Shown: positions 34,810 to 44,066 of the stretch, in pieces
How positions within the stretch are numbered: position 1 is the first letter of the stretch
Layout: each line of letters opens with the position of its first letter
DNA from: Lachnospira hominis (ex Liu et al. 2021)
GTDB lineage: Bacteria > Bacillota > Clostridia > Lachnospirales > Lachnospiraceae
Reading direction: 5' to 3'
NCBI RefSeq assembly: GCF_014287955.1
Contig: NZ_JACOPD010000002.1
Coordinates: 124,001 to 188,000, forward strand
Length of the DNA stretch: 64,000 nucleotides
Translations under genes and position numbers: made by a program
Notes under the pieces: model-generated
Told to the model about the DNA's origin: nothing
The model's input: only the letters and a program-made list of their open reading frames with translations
The model's database searches: none

Positions 34810-35601
34810 TTACATCTCTTCCTTAAATTTTTTAATATAATCTTTTACTGCTTCAGTTGAGAAATTACTCTCCTCAAGCAATTTAATGAAACGGCTTCCG
34901 ACAATTGCACCATCTATAACATCTTCAAATGGTTTTACATCTGCTGCTGTCTTTATTCCGAATCCCATCATTACAGGAACATCACTCTGTCTTTTAACTT
35001 CTGCAAGATAATCATGAAGATTTTTATGAAAATCATGTGCATCACCACCGGTTACACCCATCTGTGATACACAGTAAACAAAACCTCTTGAGCGTTTTAC
35101 AATTTTAGCAATTCTGCCTCTTGAAACAGGTGAAACAAGCTCAATAAATACAGGTGCATTTTCAGTTTTATCTATAATTGCAAGAATTTCATCCTGCTCC
35201 TCATAAGGCAGGTCAGGAATGATAAGGCCGTCAACTCCGCACTCGGCACATTTCTTAATAAAAGCATCAAGTCCGTAATGATATGCTGTATTATAATACA
35301 TCATAAAAAGAATTGGAACTTCACATTTTTCATCTCTTAATTCTTTCATTAGAACAAATACTTTTTCAAGATTTGCACCGGCATTAATTGCCTTTACAGA
35401 AGCATCCTGAATTACAGGTCCGTCAGCTACAGGATCTGAAAAAGGAATTCCAAGCTCTATTACATCAATTCCAGCTTCTTCCTGTGCAAGTATAATTTCT
35501 TTAGTTTTTTTCATATCCGGAAATCCGGCTGTCGTATATGTGATAAATGCCTTTTTATTATTTTCTTTTAAATAATTCATTCTTGATTCTATTCTGTTCA
35601 T
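34810..35601 (-). CDS. trpA: tryptophan synthase alpha subunit
   Basis: This subunit cleaves indole-3-glycerol phosphate to indole and glyceraldehyde-3-phosphate. It is a 263-residue TIM barrel. The catalytic Glu is in IDVIELGIPFSDPVADGPVIQ, the catalytic Asp in GLIIPDLPYEE, and the phosphate site in VMMGFGIKTAADV and GAIVGSRF. It overlaps the trpB stop by one base (TAATG). Confidence 0.96.
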   Translation of the reverse strand: MNRIESRMNYLKENNKKAFITYTTAGFPDMKKTKEIILAQEEAGIDVIELGIPFSDPVADGPVIQDASVKAINAGANLEKVFVLMKELRDEKCEVPILFMMYYNTAYHYGLDAFIKKCAECGVDGLIIPDLPYEEQDEILAIIDKTENAPVFIELVSPVSRGRIAKIVKRSRGFVYCVSQMGVTGGDAHDFHKNLHDYLAEVKRQSDVPVMMGFGIKTAADVKPFEDVIDGAIVGSRFIKLLEESNFSTEAVKDYIKKFKEEM

Positions 35602-36794
35602 TATTTGTTTGTCTCCTCTCCGTTAAGGTATCTTTGTACTGTATTGACATCTTTATCGCCGCGGCCTGAAAGGCATACAACAATTATTTTATCCTTTTCC
35701 ATTGTCTTTGCTGCTTTAATAGCATACGCGAGTGCATGTGAACTCTCAATAGCCGGAATTATTCCTTCAAGCTTACAAAGTTCAAGAAGTGCCTGCATTG
35801 CCTCATCATCTGTAACAGAAACATACTGTGCACGTCCGCTGTCACGAAGATAAGCATGTTCCGGTCCGACACCGGGATAATCAAGACCTGCTGAAATTGA
35901 ATGTGCAAGTTCAATATTACCGTCTTTATCCTGTAAAAGATATGTCTTCATTCCATGAAGAATTCCTACTTCTCCAAGTGCCATTGCACTTGCATGTTTT
36001 CCTGTCTCAATTCCAAGTCCGCCAGCCTCAACTCCGACAAGCTTCACATCTTTATCATCTATAAAATCAGCAAACATTCCGATAGAATTTGAACCGCCGC
36101 CGACACATGCCATTACAACATCCGGAAGTCTTCCTTCTTTTTCAAGAATCTGCTTTCTTGCTTCCTTTGAAATAACACGCTGGAATTCTTTTACCATCTT
36201 AGGATATGGATGAGGACCTACGGCAGAACCGATTATATAAAATGTATCTTCTGCTCTTTCTGCCCATGTTCTTATCGCCTCATTAGTGGCATCCTTTAAT
36301 GTTGAACTTCCACTTGTGACAGGCTGTACTTTTGCACCGAGCATTTCCATTCTGAATACATTTAACTTCTGTCTCTCAATATCTTCAGCCCCCATAAAAA
36401 CTGTACATTCCATATTAAAAAGTGCTGCACCTGTAGCCGTTGCAACACCGTGCTGTCCTGCACCTGTCTCGGCTATAACCTTTGTTTTTCCCATTCTTTT
36501 TGCAAGAAGAATCTGTCCTATTACATTATTAATTTTATGAGCTCCCGTATGATTTAAGTCTTCTCTCTTCAAATAAATTTTCGGGCCATATTTTTCGCTG
36601 AGACGCTCTGCATAATAAAGAGGTGTTTCTCTTCCAACATACTCTTTGAGATAATAATTATACTGTTTAATAAATTCAGGGTCCTTAATCGCCTCATCAA
36701 ATGCTTTTTCAAGCTCATCAAGCGTATTCATAAGTGATTCAGAAACATACTGTCCACCAAATTCTCCATAATATCTGTTATCTTTTTTATCCAT
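35601..36794 (-). CDS. trpB: tryptophan synthase beta subunit
   Basis: This PLP enzyme condenses indole with serine. It is 397 residues and of the TrpB1 type. It shows [14 protein letters not shown], the PLP lysine in [14 protein letters not shown] (about 87), [25 protein letters not shown] (phosphate cradle) and LSGRGDKD near the end. It overlaps trpF by 8 bp and is followed at once by trpA, as expected for the alpha2beta2 complex. Confidence 0.97.
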   Translation of the reverse strand: MDKKDNRYYGEFGGQYVSESLMNTLDELEKAFDEAIKDPEFIKQYNYYLKEYVGRETPLYYAERLSEKYGPKIYLKREDLNHTGAHKINNVIGQILLAKRMGKTKVIAETGAGQHGVATATGAALFNMECTVFMGAEDIERQKLNVFRMEMLGAKVQPVTSGSSTLKDATNEAIRTWAERAEDTFYIIGSAVGPHPYPKMVKEFQRVISKEARKQILEKEGRLPDVVMACVGGGSNSIGMFADFIDDKDVKLVGVEAGGLGIETGKHASAMALGEVGILHGMKTYLLQDKDGNIELAHSISAGLDYPGVGPEHAYLRDSGRAQYVSVTDDEAMQALLELCKLEGIIPAIESSHALAYAIKAAKTMEKDKIIVVCLSGRGDKDVNTVQRYLNGEETNK

Positions 36795-37458
36795 AATTTT
36801 TCTCCTGCTCTTTCCTTATATTTTTTATGAATTTTTCTGTTTTTTCTCTGTCTTTTCCTGCACCTGTATCTTTTTCGACACCCGAGCTTACATCGACAAC
36901 ATCAGGATTAACCTGTAATACCGCCTCTTTTACATTATCGGGATTAAGCCCGCCTGCAAGAAAAAATTTTTTTCCGCTGTATTTTATTTTTTCTTTTATG
37001 TCATTTATGCGGTGCCATCGGAAAGTTTTTCCACTTCCCGGCACCCCGGCATCAAAAAGAATGCCATATATTTTGTCATTTTTAATCAGTTTTTCAATTT
37101 CATCATTAAAATTACTTTCTGTTTCTGCACCGTTAATTTCATCAGGCATATTGACAGCCCTTATTACCGGAATTGTTATTTTTTCAAGAATATCATCAGG
37201 CATATCTTTGTGTATCTGTATGTAATCAAATCCCACATCCGTTATTGCTTTAATCTGATTTATGTCGGGTGAAACAACAACAGCAGTTTTTTGAATATTT
37301 TTATCAAGCTTTTTTATCATTTCTGCTGCCCTGTCTATTGCAATATTTCTTTTGCTCTTTTCAAAGAAAAGCACCATTCCTGCATAATCAGGTTTTAATT
37401 CATTGATTATCCCAATATCCTCATCATATTTTATTCCGCATATTTTAATTTCCGTCAT
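36787..37458 (-). CDS. trpF: phosphoribosylanthranilate isomerase
   Basis: This enzyme performs the Amadori rearrangement of phosphoribosylanthranilate. It is 223 residues from the ATG at 37458 (GGAAGG about 6 nt upstream). A frame back to 37482 only extends into trpC. It has the catalytic Cys in [18 protein letters not shown], the catalytic Asp in [15 protein letters not shown] and the phosphate site [11 protein letters not shown]. It overlaps trpC by 14 bp. Confidence 0.95.
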   Translation of the reverse strand: MTEIKICGIKYDEDIGIINELKPDYAGMVLFFEKSKRNIAIDRAAEMIKKLDKNIQKTAVVVSPDINQIKAITDVGFDYIQIHKDMPDDILEKITIPVIRAVNMPDEINGAETESNFNDEIEKLIKNDKIYGILFDAGVPGSGKTFRWHRINDIKEKIKYSGKKFFLAGGLNPDNVKEAVLQVNPDVVDVSSGVEKDTGAGKDREKTEKFIKNIRKEQEKNYG

Positions 37459-38230
37459 AAATCGCCTTCCATTCCAACGCAAGTCCTTTTGGATTTTCGT
37501 TTTCCATAAATGCTGTTCCTATAAGAAGTGCATCGGCACCGCTTGCCTTCAAAACTTTTATGTCATCATCATTTAAAACGCCGCTCTCGGATACAAGAAC
37601 CGTTCCTTCAGGTGCTAATGAAGCGAGTTTTTTTGTTGTATCCAAAGATACTTCAAATGTCTTCAGATTGCGGTTGTTAATTCCTATTATTTTAACTCCG
37701 AGATTAATCATTCTTTGCATTTCCTCTTCGTTATGAACTTCACACAGAACGTCAAGTGAAAGGCTGTATGCCAGGTCATATAATTCTTTGAACTTTTCAT
37801 CGTCAAGTATTGCAGCAATAAGAAGTATTGCATCTGCCCCTATCACTTTTGCCTCATACACCTGATATTCATCAATTATAAAATCTTTTCGTATAATAGG
37901 AAGATTCGTAATCTTTCTTATCTGTTTAAGATAATCAGTATTTCCGAGAAAATAATCTTCTTCAGTAAGACATGATATCGCATCAACCGCATTATTATAT
38001 TGGTCTATTCTGTCCGTAAGTTCAATTTTATTATTCATTTTCCCGTGACTTGGCGATGCCTTTTTAAATTCGCCTATAATTGAAAGCCCCTGCTTTCTTA
38101 AAGCATTATAAAAACTTATCGGAACGCGTTTTTCATTTAATGCGAGATTTTTCATATCCTGTTCACTTACATTTTCTTTATGCCGAACAAGTCTTTTCTT
38201 TTTTGCAGCTACTATATCATCAAGAATCAT
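37445..38230 (-). CDS. trpC: indole-3-glycerol phosphate synthase
   Basis: This (beta/alpha)8 enzyme closes the indole ring. It is 261 residues. Hallmarks are IGEFKKASPSHGKM (catalytic Lys), LPIIRKDFIIDEYQVYEA, EVHNEEE, GINNRNLKTFEV and LVSESGV. It is monofunctional and not fused to trpF. It follows trpG by 15 bp, the place where trpD would normally be found. Confidence 0.96.
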   Translation of the reverse strand: MILDDIVAAKKKRLVRHKENVSEQDMKNLALNEKRVPISFYNALRKQGLSIIGEFKKASPSHGKMNNKIELTDRIDQYNNAVDAISCLTEEDYFLGNTDYLKQIRKITNLPIIRKDFIIDEYQVYEAKVIGADAILLIAAILDDEKFKELYDLAYSLSLDVLCEVHNEEEMQRMINLGVKIIGINNRNLKTFEVSLDTTKKLASLAPEGTVLVSESGVLNDDDIKVLKASGADALLIGTAFMENENPKGLALEWKAIYDGN

Positions 38231-38245
38231 TTTATTTCCTCCCGC

Positions 38246-38815
38246 TTAAATTCTGTCATTTACAAAGTTTTCTATCATTCGTTTGCCATGCTCTGTATAT
38301 ATTGATTCAGGATGGAACTGAAGACCTACTGTTTTATACTCTTTATGTCTCACAGCCATTATCTCACCGTCATCTGTCTTTGCGATAACCGAAAGGCAGT
38401 CAGGAACTGTCTCAGGTATTATTGCAAGTGAATGATATCTTGCCACCTTTACAGGTGAATCAATTCCTGTAAACACGCTTGTTCCCGTATGTGTGACAAG
38501 CGACTGCTTGCCGTGAAATATCTTTTTTGCATGGTCGATTGTTGCTCCAAACGCCTCACCTATACACTGATGTCCGAGACATATGCCAAGAATCGGAATC
38601 GCCGGTGCGAATTTTTTTATTACATCAAGACATATTCCGGCTTCTTTTGGGCTCTTAGGTCCTGGAGAGATGACGATTCTTTCCGGATTCATTTTTTCAA
38701 TTTCTTCTATTGTAATTTTATCATTCCTTACAACTTTTATATCATCATTAAATGTACCTATATACTGATAAAGATTGTATGTAAATGAATCATAGTTATC
38801 AATCAGCAAAATCAT
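38246..38815 (-). CDS. trpG: anthranilate synthase component II (glutamine amidotransferase)
   Basis: This subunit supplies ammonia to TrpE. It is 189 residues, a class I amidotransferase with LLIDNYDSFTYNL, SPGPKSPKEAG, the nucleophile Cys in GICLGHQCIGE (about 79) and His/Glu in LQFHPESIYTEHG. There is no fused phosphoribosyltransferase domain. In some Firmicutes the same protein also serves folate synthesis (PabA). It overlaps trpE by 4 bp. Confidence 0.95.
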   Translation of the reverse strand: MILLIDNYDSFTYNLYQYIGTFNDDIKVVRNDKITIEEIEKMNPERIVISPGPKSPKEAGICLDVIKKFAPAIPILGICLGHQCIGEAFGATIDHAKKIFHGKQSLVTHTGTSVFTGIDSPVKVARYHSLAIIPETVPDCLSVIAKTDDGEIMAVRHKEYKTVGLQFHPESIYTEHGKRMIENFVNDRI

Positions 38816-40233
38816 AAATTTTCCTCCTCAACAAGCGTTTTTGCAAGTGCCATTACTTTGTTGCAGCATTCCTGATATTCGTTTTCCGGTACCGAATCGG
38901 CAACTATTCCGGCTCCTGCCTGAAGATATACCTTATCGCCTTTTTTAATCATTGTTCTGATTGTTATACAAAAATTCATATTTCCGTCAAATGCAAGATA
39001 TCCTGTTGCACCGCCATAAAGACCTCTTCTTACTGTCTCTAATTCATCTATAATTTCCATTGCACGGATTTTCGGTGCACCGCTTAATGTTCCTGCCGGT
39101 AAAAATGAGGAAACCATATCAAGCGGATGACATGAACCGTATCTTTTTCCCTCAACAAGTGAAACAATATGCATTACATGTGAATACCTCTGGACTCTCA
39201 TAAATTCTGTAACTTTGACACTACCAATCTGCGATACCCTTCCGCAATCGTTTCTTGCAAGGTCAACAAGCATTACATGTTCTGCCTTTTCCTTTTCATC
39301 AGAAAGAAGTTCTCGCTCCAATGCTTCATCCTCTTCTTTAGTTTTTCCTCTTTTTCTCGTTCCTGCAATAGGACATGTATAAACATTGTTACCTGTCTGT
39401 TTTACAATCATTTCCGGTGAACTTCCGATTATCTCAAATTTTCCGAAATTATAATAATAAAGATACGGTGACGGATTAAGAACTCTTAATTGTTTATACA
39501 AATCAAATCCTGTCTGTTTAGTCTGTATTGTCCATCTTTGTGACAATACTGTCTGGAAAATATGACCTTCTTTAATATATTCTTTTATTTTATTTACTTT
39601 TTCAGAATACTGTTCAAGCGTATCCGACTTTTTTATTATCACTCCATCGTGATGATTTTTTATTTCACAGCTCTTTTTATTTTCATTTCCAGGAGTTCTC
39701 GCTTCATCAATAAGCTTTTCTGCCTCAGCAAGTGCTCTTTTCTTTCCCTCTTCGTTATCTTCGTCAAGAACGACCGCCGTAACCGTCTCTGCCATATGGT
39801 CTATGGCAATGAATTTAAGAGCAAGCATAAGCTGGATTGTCTCAATTCCAATCTCATCTTCATTATCATCCGGAAGATTTTCTGTATATCTTATAAAATC
39901 ATATCCCAGACTTCCAACAAGTCCACCATTAAATTCATCCTGTGTTTCATCTGAATGTACTTCAAAAGAGCTGAAATATTCTTTTAATAAAACAAGTGGG
40001 TTTCCTTTTAGTTTTGTTACATTTCCATTGTTTTCAGTTATCACAAGACCATCTTTTTCTGACTGAACAAGTGCTTGCGGATCAACACCCATAAATGTAT
40101 ATTTTCCACTTTCTTTTTCATTACTTTCCATAAGGAAACCAATTCTATCACTTCCGAGATTTTCATACATCCAGATAGCAGTTTCATTTACTATACTGAC
40201 TGTCTTTTTGTATGCTCTTAAAACTTTTTTCAT
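38812..40233 (-). CDS. trpE: anthranilate synthase component I
   Basis: This enzyme makes anthranilate from chorismate. It is 473 residues from the ATG at 40233, which has AAAGGAG about 8 nt upstream. The frame is open further to 40386, but that part is T-box leader. The chorismate-binding domain includes RNDCGRVSQIG, PAGTLSGAPKIRAMEII and AGAGIVADSVPE. An N-terminal regulatory-type region (LLMES-like: GFLMESNE) suggests feedback inhibition by tryptophan. It is first in the trp operon. Confidence 0.95.
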   Translation of the reverse strand: MKKVLRAYKKTVSIVNETAIWMYENLGSDRIGFLMESNEKESGKYTFMGVDPQALVQSEKDGLVITENNGNVTKLKGNPLVLLKEYFSSFEVHSDETQDEFNGGLVGSLGYDFIRYTENLPDDNEDEIGIETIQLMLALKFIAIDHMAETVTAVVLDEDNEEGKKRALAEAEKLIDEARTPGNENKKSCEIKNHHDGVIIKKSDTLEQYSEKVNKIKEYIKEGHIFQTVLSQRWTIQTKQTGFDLYKQLRVLNPSPYLYYYNFGKFEIIGSSPEMIVKQTGNNVYTCPIAGTRKRGKTKEEDEALERELLSDEKEKAEHVMLVDLARNDCGRVSQIGSVKVTEFMRVQRYSHVMHIVSLVEGKRYGSCHPLDMVSSFLPAGTLSGAPKIRAMEIIDELETVRRGLYGGATGYLAFDGNMNFCITIRTMIKKGDKVYLQAGAGIVADSVPENEYQECCNKVMALAKTLVEEENL

Positions 40234-40255
40234 AATCCAACTCCTTTGCATATAA

Positions 40256-40632
40256 AAAGTCCCTGACAGCCATAAAAGCTGCCAGGGACGAATTAACGTG
40301 GTGCCACCCTTATTCACAAGATTGAAAATGTAGTCTATACATTGACATCCGCTCTGATATCTGTATAAAAAAAAAGACATATCCAAACTGGATATGCCAC
40401 CGTTTACAAAAACAAATCTTGTCTCATTCCGATACTTAATACCTGCCGGTATATAATATCTTTCCCCTGTAACGTGAGGCCACGTCGTAAGCTACTTATA
40501 TATTCACCTACGCATCTCCCAAACCCATTCCATAAAGCCTTCCATATCAGTTCACACCTGCTCTGACTCTCTGTGATGTACGTGCCAAATGTACTATTTT
40601 GTTCAACGACTTTTTCTATTTACTTAACTTGT
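40256..40632 (-). promoter_or_regulatory. T-box riboswitch of the trp operon
   Basis: On the minus strand stem I has the AGAGAG motif and UGG triplets where the specifier is expected (40525-40527 or 40542-40544). The antiterminator core AAGGGTGGCACCACG lies at 40297-40311. The terminator, GTCCCTGGCAGC pairing with GCTGTCAGGGAC followed by TTTTT, spans about 40254-40289. The variable base in TGGNACC is C, complementary to the G discriminator of tRNA-Trp. An extra terminator-like hairpin lies within the leader. Confidence 0.92.
40367..40398 (-). terminator. additional intrinsic terminator inside the trp T-box leader
   Basis: On the minus strand GGCATATCCAG and TTGGATATGTC form a 10-bp stem with a 3-nt loop, followed by nine Ts (40367-40375). 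It is upstream of the normal antiterminator/terminator pair and looks able to stop transcription unless an alternative fold forms. Confidence 0.75.
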
Positions 40633-40637
40633 GATTG

Positions 40638-40666
40638 ATTGTAACACTAAAAAATTTTCATGTCAA
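40638..40666 (-). promoter_or_regulatory. trp operon promoter
   Basis: On the minus strand TTGACA (40661-40666), exactly 17 bp, and TACAAT (40638-40643) form a near-consensus sigma-A promoter. It lies just before the T-box. Confidence 0.85.
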
Positions 40667-40695
40667 TGTTTTTTACTATTCTTCCATGAGTTTTT

Positions 40696-41334
40696 TTACA
40701 ATTCTTCCATGAGTTCCGGAAGATTTTTTATATCATCTATTTTTGCAATATATTTATCACTGCTTACATTTCCAAAACCATAAGCTGCATAAATAAACGG
40801 AATCCCCGCATAATCCGCCGATTCGGCATCACCTGATGTATCTCCGGCATACACAGGGTTACAAAGATTATTTCTTTTTATAAGAATCTTATTACTCTCG
40901 CCCTTGCATGTTCTCGTCCTTCCCCAGCACTCAGTATCATCAAAATACTTTGCAAGCCTGTGAGCCTTTAAAAAAGCTTCTATATAGCCGTCCTGACAGT
41001 TGCTCACTATAAACAGCCTGTATCTTTTTGATAATAATGATAATACATTTTCAAGTCCGTCAAAAAGCCTTGCACCATGTTCTGAAAGATATTCATTTTC
41101 ATACGCACACAATTCGTCCATAATCGCAGTCTGTACTTCTTTTGATTCCAAAGGAAATAGTTTAGCCGCAATATCATACATTGGAAGTCCCATACATTCA
41201 CCGAGTTCATTTATTGTAACCGGTGGTCTTTTTATTTCAGCGTGTCTTTTTAATACAACATTCCACGACTCACAGATTGGCACTGTTGAATCCCACAATG
41301 TTCCGTCAAGGTCAAATATTATTGAATCAAACAT
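40696..41334 (-). CDS. HAD phosphatase, phosphoglycolate-phosphatase-like
   Basis: This 212-residue HAD enzyme has motif I SIIFDLDGTLWDS, motif II LFIVSNCQDGY, a Lys near GRTRTCKGESNKIL and motif IV VYAGDTSGDAESA. The cap is of the small helical type. The start is the ATG at 41334, inside the end of the TPR gene (8-bp overlap) with GGAGG 9 nt upstream; a frame back to 41361 lies wholly within that gene. It is the last gene of a six-gene operon. In that setting the substrate could be a sugar phosphate, but this is inference. Confidence 0.83.
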   Translation of the reverse strand: MFDSIIFDLDGTLWDSTVPICESWNVVLKRHAEIKRPPVTINELGECMGLPMYDIAAKLFPLESKEVQTAIMDELCAYENEYLSEHGARLFDGLENVLSLLSKRYRLFIVSNCQDGYIEAFLKAHRLAKYFDDTECWGRTRTCKGESNKILIKRNNLCNPVYAGDTSGDAESADYAGIPFIYAAYGFGNVSSDKYIAKIDDIKNLPELMEEL

Positions 41335-42205
41335 TTTCAAGTTCCTCCAGAAGCTTTTCAAGCTGTTCTTCCTGTGTTATATCATAAACTATCGAAAAAC
41401 AATCTTTTGCAAGTCGATAATCCTGACTTTCCATCATTATCTGTCCGACACGATATATTACACCTATAGTATCTGATGATGGTCCCGGCTCAATTCCTTC
41501 ATCATCAAACATTTTCTGCATTTCTTTAACGGAAAGCTTAGGCGTCTCCTGATTTAAAGCCTGCTCAATATAAGAAAGTTCTGCATCTGCATTATCTGTT
41601 TTGTAATAAATATTGCTATATATATAACAGGCTCTTGCCACTTCCGGCTTGTATGCAGAAAGATAATAAAATCCCATATTTCTGTAATATCTGGCCATTG
41701 TTGCTCTTGTGCAGCAAAGCCTGTACGCCTCTTTTGTTGCTATCATATATCTTTTTAACATATTAAGATACTTGTAACATTCCGCAAGTCCAAGAATTGC
41801 ATCCAAATCTACGGGATTCCAGCATATTGCGTTGCTGTATGCTTCAATACCTGCTTTATAACGCCCGCTTTTCACACACAAATCGCCATAGGACCTGTAA
41901 TATTCACCATATGGAAGTTCACTTAGTACCACATCGCAATCAGGTTTGAAATAAAATGCATATATATAATATTCCATAACATGATTAAGGCTCATATATA
42001 TATGTTCACAATTATCCTGTGGTTCGCTGATGCTTATATTTCCTCTTGCATCTATAGAACCTGCTCGTCTTACTTTCACCTGTTCTTCTATTGATTTAAG
42101 AAGTTCTTCAAGCATATGCATTGCTTTATCTGCTTCTTCATTTTTTACAAGTTCTTTAAATTCCTCAAAATATTTTTTTAATTCTTCCGGATTATTTATA
42201 TTCAC
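41327..42205 (-). CDS. TPR-repeat protein of unknown function
   Basis: This 292-residue soluble helical protein has repeats resembling TPR units at about 100-240: YRSYGDLCVKSGRYKAGIEA, NPVDLDAILGLAECYKYLNM and ARYYRNMGFYYLSAYKPEVA. The N-terminal 45 residues form a charged helix (LKKYFEEFKELVKNEEADKA). It probably acts as a protein-binding scaffold. It starts with GTG at 42205, 14 bp inside the end of the GH13-like gene, with AAGGGG about 5 nt upstream. Co-translation suggests it may partner the GH13-like protein. Confidence 0.72.
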   Translation of the reverse strand: MNINNPEELKKYFEEFKELVKNEEADKAMHMLEELLKSIEEQVKVRRAGSIDARGNISISEPQDNCEHIYMSLNHVMEYYIYAFYFKPDCDVVLSELPYGEYYRSYGDLCVKSGRYKAGIEAYSNAICWNPVDLDAILGLAECYKYLNMLKRYMIATKEAYRLCCTRATMARYYRNMGFYYLSAYKPEVARACYIYSNIYYKTDNADAELSYIEQALNQETPKLSVKEMQKMFDDEGIEPGPSSDTIGVIYRVGQIMMESQDYRLAKDCFSIVYDITQEEQLEKLLEELENV

Positions 42206-44066
42206 GATGACCCCTTTTTATATTTTTAATATTTTTTATAGTTGCTGTTAATACAGCTGATGTCCTCGGTGCGATATGAAGTGTTCTGTTGTCTGTAACG
42301 CTTACACTTTCATCATCCGCCGAACATATTTTCACATTCCATGATGATGATTCAGAAATTTTTGGAAGTGCAAGTTCATGTGCTTCCCAATGCATGTTGT
42401 ATGCAATATATATAAGCTCAAATTCATCATCTTTTCCTGCATTTGTCTTACAATCGGAATATTTTGTACAATACATTATTCCAATATGCCTGTTATAATT
42501 TTCTGTAACCTGATACCATGCACCGCTTCCATGATAAGAAATATCAGGGTAACCGCATGAAAGTGAATCAGAGGCAAGCAGCTTGTCTTTCATATGAAGG
42601 ATATTATATTTTTTCCTGAATGAAATAAGTTTCTTTACAAATTCCGTCATTCTTTTTGATACTTCATTATCATTCCAGTTTACCCATGAAATTTCATTAT
42701 CAAGGCAATATGGATTATTATTTCCAAGCTGGCTGTTAAGGAATTCATCACCACCGAAAATAAGTGGTGTTCCCGCTGAAAACATAAGCATCATAAGTGC
42801 ATTTTTCATCTGCTTTTCCCTGAGAGCCAGAACTTTTTTCTTTTTCGTGCGGCCCTCAAATCCGCAGTTCCAGCTGTAATTGAAGCTTTCGCCATCACGG
42901 TTATTTTCATGATTTGCTTCATTATGTTTCCTGTCATAACTCACACAGTCGTTTAATGTAAATCCATTATGATTAGTAATATAATTAATTACCGCCGCAT
43001 TCTGTGGATTATTTCTCTGTGTATTTATAAAATCTTCAAGCTGGTTATCGTCACCTTTCAGAAAACGTCTTATAATTCCAAGATACCCGTCATTATAATC
43101 TGCCATATGACGCACATGTCCTCTCTTGCCATCCCAGAACACTGTAATTATTTTGGTATATGAAAGAACAGGGTCTGTGGCACAGACATTTAATGCACAT
43201 GGCGGACCATACAGATGCACTCCGTCAATATGATATTCCATCACCCAATAACGTATACAATCTGTGATAAGTTCAGGTGTCTCATCGCTAAAATACATCT
43301 CCATAATAACTTCTATTCCTTTTTTATGAAGCTGCTTTACCATATTTTTAAACTCATATGTGTAATCATTTTTGTATGATGCACACGAAGTAAAAGAAGC
43401 TTTCGGTGCAAAATGGAGTGCATTGCAATATCCCCAGTAATTAAGCGGACGTCCCTGCTCTGCCATTTTATACATTCCTGATGGTTTTTCATTTTCATCA
43501 TAATCCGGAAAGCGTCCGGCTTCATCATATTCATAAGCCGGCATAAGTTCAACCGCCGTAATTCCAAGTTCTTTAAGATAATCTGCTTTCTGGATAATAC
43601 CGTCAAAAGTCCCTTTATGTTTTACCATTGATGTTCTGCTTTTAGTATATCCACGGACATGAATTTTGTAAAAAATACTGTCTTCATATGGAGTCTGAAG
43701 AGGCATATCACCTTCCCAGTCAAATTCATCAAGCACAATTCTGCTCAGATATCTGGCATTATCCTGTATTTTATTAAATTCACTGCAGCATGTAACTGTC
43801 TTTGCATACAAATCCGGTATCATTTTTCCATCTGACTCATAACAGTACATTGCTTTATCAAGATTTTCACCGGAAATATTACATGAAAACACATCGCCTG
43901 TCTTGTATGTTTCATCTAACTCTACTCTGCATTTCAGATTTTTTCTTCCGTCAAATATCAGCAGTGTTATATTATCAGAAACACCTGCAAATGCAAAATT
44001 ATATGACATACTTCCGGTTTTTTGTGCTCCACGCTGTGCCGGATTGCCTTTTTTTATATTTATCAT
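42192..44066 (-). CDS. GH13 debranching-enzyme-like protein without catalytic residues
   Basis: This 624-residue protein has the shape of GlgX/pullulanase: an N-terminal beta domain (about 15-115, CBM48-like), a GH13 barrel from about 130 (YKIHVRGYTKS, GITAVELMPAYEYDE, LNYWGYCNALHFAPKASF) and a C-terminal beta domain. All catalytic positions are changed. Region II G-F-R-F-D reads GVHLY (nucleophile Asp to Tyr286, Arg to His284). Region III A-E-P-W reads TVFW (Glu to Val309). Region IV H-D-G-F reads HNGF (Asp to Asn367). Region I N-H reads SD. Hydrolysis by the GH13 mechanism is therefore not expected. It overlaps the sugar symporter gene by 4 bp. Confidence 0.85.
   Translation of the reverse strand: MINIKKGNPAQRGAQKTGSMSYNFAFAGVSDNITLLIFDGRKNLKCRVELDETYKTGDVFSCNISGENLDKAMYCYESDGKMIPDLYAKTVTCCSEFNKIQDNARYLSRIVLDEFDWEGDMPLQTPYEDSIFYKIHVRGYTKSRTSMVKHKGTFDGIIQKADYLKELGITAVELMPAYEYDEAGRFPDYDENEKPSGMYKMAEQGRPLNYWGYCNALHFAPKASFTSCASYKNDYTYEFKNMVKQLHKKGIEVIMEMYFSDETPELITDCIRYWVMEYHIDGVHLYGPPCALNVCATDPVLSYTKIITVFWDGKRGHVRHMADYNDGYLGIIRRFLKGDDNQLEDFINTQRNNPQNAAVINYITNHNGFTLNDCVSYDRKHNEANHENNRDGESFNYSWNCGFEGRTKKKKVLALREKQMKNALMMLMFSAGTPLIFGGDEFLNSQLGNNNPYCLDNEISWVNWNDNEVSKRMTEFVKKLISFRKKYNILHMKDKLLASDSLSCGYPDISYHGSGAWYQVTENYNRHIGIMYCTKYSDCKTNAGKDDEFELIYIAYNMHWEAHELALPKISESSSWNVKICSADDESVSVTDNRTLHIAPRTSAVLTATIKNIKNIKRGHREYK

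Noticed and set aside
40234..40386. N-terminal extension of TrpE
   Set aside because: It is the 3' part of the T-box leader including the antiterminator; the ATG at 40233 has AAAGGAG.
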